Assembly (NCBI RefSeq): GCF_016429065.1
Contig: NZ_JAELTX010000038.1
Coordinates: 1 to 42,132, forward strand
From: Pedobacter sp. ASV17
GTDB taxonomy: Bacteria > Bacteroidota > Bacteroidia > Sphingobacteriales > Sphingobacteriaceae
DNA length: 42,132 nucleotides
Reading direction: 5' to 3'
The position numbers and the translations under genes were made by a program. Positions 8,455-15,355 of this stretch are shown one piece after another. The notes under the pieces are model-generated. The model had not been told where the DNA came from, did not search any database, and saw nothing but the letters and a program-made list of their open reading frames with translations. How positions within the stretch are numbered: the stretch's first letter is position 1; every line of letters starts with the position of its first letter.

Positions 8455-10914
8455 ATGAACCTAAATAAAAAACTTCTACTCCTTATTAGCTTCGTTACTT
8501 TATCGCTGGGGGCTTTGGCACAACAATTTGAAGTCAAAGGAAAAATAACCGATAGTGACGGACAGCCCATTCCGTTTGTTTCTGTTTTTATCAAAGGAAC
8601 CACCAAAGGGGTTTCTGCAAATGCAGAGGGCAGTTACAGCATTAACGTGGATAGAGGTATAGTGACATTGACTTTCACCATTGTAGGTTTTAAAACTGCT
8701 ACGCAAAGCATCGATGTTTCCAGTAACACCACCTTAAACCAAACTTTACAAACGGAACAATTCACCCTAAATAGCGTGGTCATAAAAGCCAATGGCGAAG
8801 ACCCCGCCTATCGCATTGTAAGAAATGCCATCAAAAATAGGAAAGCTTATTTAGAAGAAGTTTTTGCCTACAGCAGCGATGTTTACATTAAAGGGATGCA
8901 AAAATTAGTGGGAGCTCCTAAAAAGTTTTTCGGAAGGGATATCCAGAAAACGTTAAACTTGGATACCAACAGAAATGGCATTTTGTACCTCTCTGAATCT
9001 CAATCAAAATTTTCGTACATGAAGCCTGACAGGATTAAGGAAGAAATGATTTCTTCAAAAATCTCGGGCCGAAACAATGCTTTTAGTTTCAACAAAGCTT
9101 CTGATATGAGGATCAACTTTTACGAAAACCTGCTTCTTGAAAATAGCGGACTAAGTGCCAGAAGCTTTGTATCGCCCATAGCCGACAATGCCATGTTTTA
9201 CTACAAATACAAGTTGCTGGGCAAAACAGAAGAGGGCGGATTGACCATTAATAAAATTGAGGTAAGCCCACGTCGTAAAAACGACCCTGTTTTTAGAGGT
9301 ATTATTTACATTGCCGATGATACTTGGCGCTTAATGGGTACCGACCTTAACCTGACCAAAGATGCTGGGGTGAACTTGATAGACACCTTGAATATTGCTC
9401 AGCATTTCATCAAGATTGATAAATATTATATGCCAGGGAATTTAAGGTTCCAGTTTAACGGTAACGTTTTTGGTTTCAAATTCCAAGGGTATTTCATCAG
9501 CTTTTACAGCAACTATAACATCAATCCTAAATTTGAAAAAGGCTATTTCACACCCGAAATCTTAAAAATTACCAAAGCGGTGAACAAAAAGGACTCGGCC
9601 TATTGGGCCAATAACAGACCTATTCCGCTTACCGAAGAAGAGCGTAAAGACTACATTAAGAAGGATAGCATCGCACTGCGAATGCAAAGTAAAACCTATC
9701 TTGATTCGGTAGAAAAAGCCAACAACAATTTCACTTTAGGCAAAATATTTGTCACTAGTTATCAAATTAACGACAGGTACAACAAACGTTATTATACTTT
9801 TGACCCGCTAGTACAGTCGTTATTTTACAACACCGTAGAAGGTTTTGCAATTAAATATGGTGTCACTTATCGTAAGCAATACGAAAACAATAAATATCTT
9901 TTTATTAGGCCTCAAGCCAGATATGGTTTTGCCAATAAACGTTTTACAGCTAATGTGAATGCTTACTACTATTACGACCCCACCAAACGTGCAGGTATTA
10001 GCCTAGGCTTTGGAAACGAAATAGCTGATTTGAACAACTATGGCTCGATGTCGTTGCTATCAAACACGCTGAACACTCTGCTTTTCGAAAGAAATTATCC
10101 CAAGTTTTATAAAAGAGATTTTGTAACGATAGGCACGCAAAGAGAGTTGGCCACTGGTCTTCAAGCCTCGCTATCCGTAGACTATTCCAACAACCATGCC
10201 TTAACGAACAGCACCCTATATAAAATTAGGGACTACAAAGACAGGGAATTCACCTCTAACAATCCTTTAAAACCAAACGATGATGCGCCGTTTTTTGCGG
10301 ATTATAAATCTACTTCGGTTACGGCTACCTTAACTTACACGATAGGACAAAAATACATTACCCGTCCTGATGCTAAAATCTATACCGAAGCAAAATATCC
10401 TAGATTGAGCTTGAGGTACAAAAAAGGACTTGATGGTGTTTTTGGCGGACAAACCGATTATGACTTGATTACTTTTGAGGCTTATCAAGAACGTATTGGT
10501 TTGGGTTTATTTGGTTACACTTCATTTGTGGTAGGTGCTGGAAAGTTCCTTAACAGCAACAAATTGTTTTATCCAGAATTTAAGCATTTCAGAGGTAACA
10601 ACGCCATGTTCTTCCCTCCTAACCTTAGAAAATTCAGGTTCTTGGATTTTTACCAATACAGCACCAATCAACATTATTTTGAAGCGCATTTAGAACATAA
10701 CTTCTCAGGCTTTATCCTAAATAAAATCCCGTTATTGAGAAAATTGAAATTGGAAGAGGTAGTGGGCATCAACTATCTTACCCAACCAGAGAAGAAAAAT
10801 TACACAGAATATTATTTCGGCATACAACGTTTAGTCTTCGGAATCAGTTATGGTTTTGCCTTTGATAATGGCAAAAGAGCTGACCAAGGCTTTAGGTTTT
10901 CTTACAATTTTTAG
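8455..10914 (+). CDS. DUF5686 / carboxypeptidase-like regulatory domain outer-membrane protein 1
   Basis: 819 residues. A signal peptide (about 1-22, ending in LAQQ) is followed by a CarboxypepD_reg-like beta-sandwich (about 24-108: KGKITDSDGQPIPFVSVFIKG, then GTTKGVSANAEGSY). The rest matches the DUF5686 family of Bacteroidota outer-membrane proteins: AYRIVRNAIKNRKAYL, APKKFFGRDIQ, LYLSESQSKF, then a long series of amphipathic strands ending in FRFSYNF, with aromatic residues at the C terminus as in outer-membrane barrels. Function is unknown; there is no TonB plug. It is followed by a second 819-residue paralogue 97 nt downstream, with a strong hairpin between them. Confidence 0.88.
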   Translation: MNLNKKLLLLISFVTLSLGALAQQFEVKGKITDSDGQPIPFVSVFIKGTTKGVSANAEGSYSINVDRGIVTLTFTIVGFKTATQSIDVSSNTTLNQTLQTEQFTLNSVVIKANGEDPAYRIVRNAIKNRKAYLEEVFAYSSDVYIKGMQKLVGAPKKFFGRDIQKTLNLDTNRNGILYLSESQSKFSYMKPDRIKEEMISSKISGRNNAFSFNKASDMRINFYENLLLENSGLSARSFVSPIADNAMFYYKYKLLGKTEEGGLTINKIEVSPRRKNDPVFRGIIYIADDTWRLMGTDLNLTKDAGVNLIDTLNIAQHFIKIDKYYMPGNLRFQFNGNVFGFKFQGYFISFYSNYNINPKFEKGYFTPEILKITKAVNKKDSAYWANNRPIPLTEEERKDYIKKDSIALRMQSKTYLDSVEKANNNFTLGKIFVTSYQINDRYNKRYYTFDPLVQSLFYNTVEGFAIKYGVTYRKQYENNKYLFIRPQARYGFANKRFTANVNAYYYYDPTKRAGISLGFGNEIADLNNYGSMSLLSNTLNTLLFERNYPKFYKRDFVTIGTQRELATGLQASLSVDYSNNHALTNSTLYKIRDYKDREFTSNNPLKPNDDAPFFADYKSTSVTATLTYTIGQKYITRPDAKIYTEAKYPRLSLRYKKGLDGVFGGQTDYDLITFEAYQERIGLGLFGYTSFVVGAGKFLNSNKLFYPEFKHFRGNNAMFFPPNLRKFRFLDFYQYSTNQHYFEAHLEHNFSGFILNKIPLLRKLKLEEVVGINYLTQPEKKNYTEYYFGIQRLVFGISYGFAFDNGKRADQGFRFSYNF

Positions 10915-10939
10915 GTCGAACTGCATTTTTAACGACCAA

Positions 10940-10978
10940 AACGTCAGGTTAACAAAAGCTTTTTGTTAACTTGACGTT
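10940..10978. repeat. 18-bp hairpin between the DUF5686 paralogues
   Basis: AACGTCAGGTTAACAAAA (10940-10957), a 3-nt loop GCT, then TTTTGTTAACTTGACGTT (10961-10978). The stem is complete apart from one G-T position that could be a G-U wobble in RNA. It lies 25 nt after the first stop and 33 nt before the next start. It may act as a transcript terminator or stabiliser; there is no separate U-run. Confidence 0.75.
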
Positions 10979-11011
10979 ATCAATTGGATCTCAATAGAGC
11001 GTTTTTTTTAA

Positions 11012-13471
11012 ATGATAGGCTACCTCCGCTGTTGTATTTTTTGCTTGCTCAATTTTGTGGCCTTCGCTGCATCGGCGCAGCATTTTGTACTCACTGGAAA
11101 AGTAACCGAAATTAAGGGCTCAAATGTGCCTTTCGTATCTGTTTACGTAGATAATACTACGCAGGGCACTTCTTCCAATATCGATGGACAATACAAACTC
11201 ACCTTACCTGCGGGAAAAGTAGAATTGCTATTTACCGCTGTAGGTTACGAAGACCGCAGGGTTACGGTAGTGATGAAAGAGAATACCATTTTGGACATTG
11301 TACTTGCTCCAAAAATCTTTATGCTTAACGACGTCATTATTAAATCAAGAACAGAAGATTTGGCTAATGAGATGATTAAGAAGGTAATTGCCAAACGAAA
11401 AACGTACCTCAATGAAATTGATGCTTTTTCTACAGAGGTTTACACCAAAGCTATGCAGAAATTGGTGAGTGCACCGAAACGCTTCTTTGGAAGGAATGTG
11501 GCCACCATTTTAGATTTGGACAGTAACAGACAGGGAATTATCTATTTATCGGAAACCGAATCGAAATTAGATTTTAAGCAAAGAGATAAGGTGAAAGAAG
11601 TCATGATCTCATCTAAAATTGCTGGAGACAATAATGGATTCAGCTTTAACAAGGCTTCCGATCTGATGGTCAACTTTTACAACAATGTATTGTTTGAAGA
11701 CAAACTTTCGGTGAGGGGTTTTGTATCGCCCGTAGCCGACAACGCTTTTTCCTATTACAAATACAAGTTTTTAGGCAATAGTGAGGAAAACGGGAAAACC
11801 ATCAGTAAAATACAGGTCATTCCTAAACGTGGCAGTCTGCCCGTTTTTTCGGGTGTAATTTACATTGTAAAAGATAGTTGGCGGATCAATGCTGTAAACT
11901 TATTTGTAACCAAGGAAAATGGCATTGAACTGATAGACACCCTCACGGTAAAACAGCAATTGGTAGAAATTGGTGACGTTTATGTTCCTCAGTCTATACA
12001 ATTTAGTATTGCTGGAAAAATATTGGGTTTTAAGTTTACTGGTTATGTAATGGGGGTATATAAAAACTATAACATCCAACCTCATTTCAATAAAAACTTT
12101 TTCACTAAGGAGATTTTAAAGATAGAAAGGAGCTCCAACCAAAAAGATTCGCTTTATTGGGAAAAACATCGTTCTGTACCTCTCACGCTTGAAGAACAAA
12201 ACAATTATTTACGAAAAGACAGCATTAGCGCCTTAAAGGCTTCGCAAAAATACCTCGATTCGGTTGACCGTATTAAAAACAGATTCAATGTGGGCCAAAT
12301 ATTGGTAACCCCATATGTTTACTATCGTAGTTACAATAAGAAAAGTATTACCTATGATGGCTTAGCGACCAGTGTATTTTACACCACGATTGAAGGTTTG
12401 GCACTAAAGTATGCTGTAAATTGGCGCCAAGGATTTGAGGACGGTCGTTTCTATTCGATTAGGCCCGAAGCTCGGTACGGATTTGCCAATGAACGTTTCA
12501 ATGCCAATATCAAAGCTAAATATCTATACGATCCCATTAGAAATGCCACTATATCCGTTGGTTTTGGTTCAGAGGTTGCCAACTTAAATTCGCTTGAGCA
12601 AACCAACCTACTCCGCAATAGCATCAACGCTTTATTTTTCGGAAAAAACGTCGCTAAATTTTACGAGAGAAGATTTTTCAATGTAGAAGCCTCTAGGGAA
12701 TTTGCACCAAGTTTTGAACTTAAATTAAGTGTTGATTATGCCAAACGAATTGCGCTTTCAAACAGCAATTTCAGAAGCTTGCGCAGTCATACAGAGTTTA
12801 CATCCAACAACCCATTTACTCCCAATGACGAGAACATCTTGTTATTCCCTGAACATAAAGCATTAGTGGTTAGTGGTACTTTAGCGTACACCGTAGCACA
12901 AAAGTATATTACTCGTCCCGACGGCCGTTTTTATATCGAAAGCAACTACCCGCGTATCGAATTCAATTACAAGCGAGGAATCAGAGGCGTATTCGGTTCT
13001 AGTGTTGACTACGATTTTATTTCCGTAGAGATTTACCAGAAGAAACTTCATTTCGGTATGTTGGGAAAATCATCTATCCTATTGGGTGCAGGAAAATTTT
13101 TGACCACCAAAAACTTAAATTATCCAGACTGGAAACACTTTAGGGCCAATCAATCGATGGTATTTGACCCCGACGAACGGAACTTCCAATTCTTGGATTT
13201 CTACATTTTCAATACCACACATCAGTATTTCGAAGCCCACTTTCAACATAATTTCGGTTCATTTTTCCTCAATAAAATCCCGCTACTAAAAAAATTGAAG
13301 CTAGAAGAAATCATCGGTGGAGCTTACCTATCCTCACCAGAAAAAAGAAACTACAACGAGTTTTATTTTGGCTTAAAACGATTGAATTTCAGGATTCACT
13401 ATGGCTATGCCTACGACAGAAATGAATTGATTAAAAAAGGATTTAAATTTTCTTACGGGTTTAATTTGTAG
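11012..13471 (+). CDS. DUF5686 / carboxypeptidase-like regulatory domain outer-membrane protein 2
   Basis: A paralogue of the preceding gene with exactly the same length (819 residues) and the same architecture: signal peptide to about residue 22 (AASAQ), CarboxypepD_reg-like domain about 24-108 (TGKVTEIKGSNVPFVSVYVD), then the DUF5686 region (KVIAKRKTYLNEI, APKRFFGRNVA, IYLSETESKLDF, KAMQKLVSAPKRFFG) and barrel-like strands to the C terminus (KGFKFSYGFNL). Shared motifs run along the whole length, so this is a tandem duplication that has since diverged. The RBS is weak and the ATG follows a T-run. Function is unknown. Confidence 0.88.
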   Translation: MIGYLRCCIFCLLNFVAFAASAQHFVLTGKVTEIKGSNVPFVSVYVDNTTQGTSSNIDGQYKLTLPAGKVELLFTAVGYEDRRVTVVMKENTILDIVLAPKIFMLNDVIIKSRTEDLANEMIKKVIAKRKTYLNEIDAFSTEVYTKAMQKLVSAPKRFFGRNVATILDLDSNRQGIIYLSETESKLDFKQRDKVKEVMISSKIAGDNNGFSFNKASDLMVNFYNNVLFEDKLSVRGFVSPVADNAFSYYKYKFLGNSEENGKTISKIQVIPKRGSLPVFSGVIYIVKDSWRINAVNLFVTKENGIELIDTLTVKQQLVEIGDVYVPQSIQFSIAGKILGFKFTGYVMGVYKNYNIQPHFNKNFFTKEILKIERSSNQKDSLYWEKHRSVPLTLEEQNNYLRKDSISALKASQKYLDSVDRIKNRFNVGQILVTPYVYYRSYNKKSITYDGLATSVFYTTIEGLALKYAVNWRQGFEDGRFYSIRPEARYGFANERFNANIKAKYLYDPIRNATISVGFGSEVANLNSLEQTNLLRNSINALFFGKNVAKFYERRFFNVEASREFAPSFELKLSVDYAKRIALSNSNFRSLRSHTEFTSNNPFTPNDENILLFPEHKALVVSGTLAYTVAQKYITRPDGRFYIESNYPRIEFNYKRGIRGVFGSSVDYDFISVEIYQKKLHFGMLGKSSILLGAGKFLTTKNLNYPDWKHFRANQSMVFDPDERNFQFLDFYIFNTTHQYFEAHFQHNFGSFFLNKIPLLKKLKLEEIIGGAYLSSPEKRNYNEFYFGLKRLNFRIHYGYAYDRNELIKKGFKFSYGFNL

Positions 13472-14122
13472 GGTGCCGCCACAGATGCACAGTTTTAGTT
13501 TAGTCTCTATATTTTTTTGCATCCGTTGTGATTAATTATTTTACCGCGAAGAAAAAAAGAGAGAACCGCTAAGAAAATCACAACATCAAGTCTGTGCATC
13601 TGTGACTAATCAACTTATTTTACTAACCCCTCTTTGCGTCCTTTGCGTAAACTTCCAAAACCTTTGCGGTAAATTTCAAAATTTAGTCATTTCAATTTCT
13701 GAATGGTAAAAAAATAACCGCGAAGAAAAAAGAGAGAAACGCTAAGAACGCTAAGAAAAATCACAGCCCCCACTTCTGTATATCTACGTCCAAACAATTT
13801 ATTTAACCAACCCTTCTTTGCGTCCCTTTGCGTAAACTTCATCCCGTACGTACGGGATTGCGGCAAAATTTAAAATTTAGTCATTTCAATTTCTAAAAAG
13901 TAAAAAATAACCGCTAAGAAAAAAGAAAGAAACGCTAAGAACGCTAAGAAAAATCACAGCCCCCACTTCTATATATCTATATCCAAACAATTTATTTAAC
14001 CAACCCTTCTTTGCGTCCCTTTGCGAAAACTTCCAAAAACCTTCGCGTTAGATTTTTTACCGCTAAGAAAAAAGAAAGAAACGCTAAGAACACAAAGCCA
14101 TATCTGTGCATCTGCGGCCACC
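13472..14122. repeat. Non-coding block of interspersed 150-190 bp repeats inside a large imperfect inverted repeat
   Basis: No gene in this 650-nt stretch. Four copies of an ACCGC(G/T)AAGAAAAAAG motif begin at 13543, 13717, 13910 and 14059, followed by AACGCTAAGAACGCTAAG and then CTTCTTTGCGTCCCTTTGCG in the longer copies. Copies 2 and 3 are nearly identical over about 150 nt. The block is bounded by GGTGCCGCCACAGATGCACAG-type sequence at 13472-13492 and its near reverse complement CTGTGCATCTGCGGCCACC at 14104-14122, so the whole forms one large imperfect inverted repeat. There is no coding content. Confidence 0.75.
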
Positions 14123-14146
14123 AACCAATTTATGACGAAAATCATC

Positions 14147-14177
14147 TTTGCTAAAAAATAAATTACACTTATCTTTG
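14147..14177 (+). promoter_or_regulatory. trhO promoter
   Basis: TTTG at 14147-14150 and TATCTTTG at 14170-14177 are separated by exactly 19 nt, the canonical Bacteroidota sigma-ABfr promoter layout TTTG-N19-TAnnTTTG. The box lies about 40 nt before the trhO ATG. Confidence 0.7.
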
Positions 14178-14217
14178 CATCGCCTTAAACGCCGTTTGCA
14201 GCGGTATCAATGGAAAT

Positions 14218-15150
14218 ATGAAATACAACACCCTACTTTATTACTGCTATTCACCAATAGCAGAGGCAGAACAATTTGCTGCTGACCATCTTCAATTTTG
14301 CAAATCATTAGGTTTAGTTGGCCGTATTATCGTGGCTGACGAAGGTTTAAATGGAACTGTTTCTGGTACCGAAGAAGCTTGCAAAGCCTACATGGAACAT
14401 ATACATGCCGATGAACGTTTTGCCAAAACTGAATTTAAAATTGATGAAGTTGACCAACCTTCATTTATCAAAATGCACTGTCGCTACAAAGCAGAAATTG
14501 TACACTCTGGCTTACGTGACACGAGCATCATCAATCCTAACAAACAAACTGGAAAGCACCTAGAGCCTACAGAATTTAGTGAAATGATGCACAATGAAGA
14601 TGTGATTGTACTTGACGTAAGGTCAAACTACGAACACAACTTAGGTAAATTCAAAAATGCCATTACCCTAGACATCGATAATTTCAGAGATTTCCCTGAA
14701 CAAATTGAAGCACTAGCCCAATATAAAGACAAAAAAGTACTGACTTATTGCACAGGTGGTATCAAATGCGAGAAAGCATCGGCCCTATTGTTACACCACG
14801 GTTTTAATGATGTTTACCAATTGCATGGCGGCATCATTAAATATGGCAAGGAGGCTGGTGGTAAGGATTTTGAAGGCAAGTGCTATGTGTTTGATAACCG
14901 TATTGCCGTTGACGTAAATTCGGTTAATCCAACCGTAGTGAGCAAATGCTTCAATTGTGGCACTACTACTCCAAAAATGATTAATTGCGCCAACCCCGAA
15001 TGCAATGAGCACTTTACACAATGTGATGCCTGTGGCGAAGAGCTACTGGGATGTTGTTCAGTAGCTTGTAGCGAACACCCACGTAAACGACCGTACGATG
15101 GCACAGGTTATTATGTGAAGGTTCCACAACCCGTAGCGATAAAAGATTAA
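14218..15150 (+). CDS. trhO: tRNA uridine(34) hydroxylase, rhodanese family
   Basis: A YceA/TrhO-type protein that hydroxylates U34 of certain tRNAs to ho5U, a step towards (m)cmo5U. 310 residues. The N-terminal acylphosphatase-like domain (about 1-95) contains YCYSPIAEAEQFAADH, GLVGRIIVADEGLNGTVSGT and the HCRYKAEIVHSGL motif. The central rhodanese domain (about 115-225) contains VIVLDVRSNYEHNLGKF and the active-site loop YCTGGIKCEKAS with Cys178. The C-terminal tail is rich in CxxC pairs (CFNCG, CDACG, CCSVAC), probably a zinc-binding region. It has a canonical promoter and a clear terminator, so it is monocistronic. Confidence 0.95.
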   Translation: MKYNTLLYYCYSPIAEAEQFAADHLQFCKSLGLVGRIIVADEGLNGTVSGTEEACKAYMEHIHADERFAKTEFKIDEVDQPSFIKMHCRYKAEIVHSGLRDTSIINPNKQTGKHLEPTEFSEMMHNEDVIVLDVRSNYEHNLGKFKNAITLDIDNFRDFPEQIEALAQYKDKKVLTYCTGGIKCEKASALLLHHGFNDVYQLHGGIIKYGKEAGGKDFEGKCYVFDNRIAVDVNSVNPTVVSKCFNCGTTTPKMINCANPECNEHFTQCDACGEELLGCCSVACSEHPRKRPYDGTGYYVKVPQPVAIKD

Positions 15151-15161
15151 AAGATAAACCG

Positions 15162-15190
15162 AAAGCTGTCCAATTAAGGCAGCTTTTTTT
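15162..15190 (+). terminator. trhO rho-independent terminator
   Basis: AAAGCTG at 15162-15168 pairs with CAGCTTT at 15180-15186, ending in a run of seven T (15184-15190). It lies 11 nt after the trhO stop. Confidence 0.8.
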
Positions 15191-15203
15191 ATGATATATC
15201 CGT

Positions 15204-15236
15204 AAACCTCGTAGGTTTCGAAAACCTACGAGGTTT
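15204..15236. repeat. REP-like palindrome, family A copy 2
   Basis: Identical to the copy at 3988: two 15-nt arms AAACCTCGTAGGTTT and AAACCTACGAGGTTT around CGA, followed by TTTT. The T-run means it could also serve as a back-up terminator. A half-decayed family B arm (AGACTTACGAAGTTT) follows at 15251-15265. Confidence 0.9.
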
Positions 15237-15355
15237 TTTTACAGACAGTAAGACTTACGAAGTTTCGGAAGCTAAGTCTATAATTGCCCCCAAAACAGCG
15301 ATGTTTGCTTTTATTTTTTTTATTTTGTAATTATTGCAGTATCAACCCCTTTCGT

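Noticed and set aside
15284..15355. TTG start adding 24 residues to the PUL regulator
   Set aside because: The ATG at 15356 begins a proper signal peptide; the extension would put extra residues in front of it.
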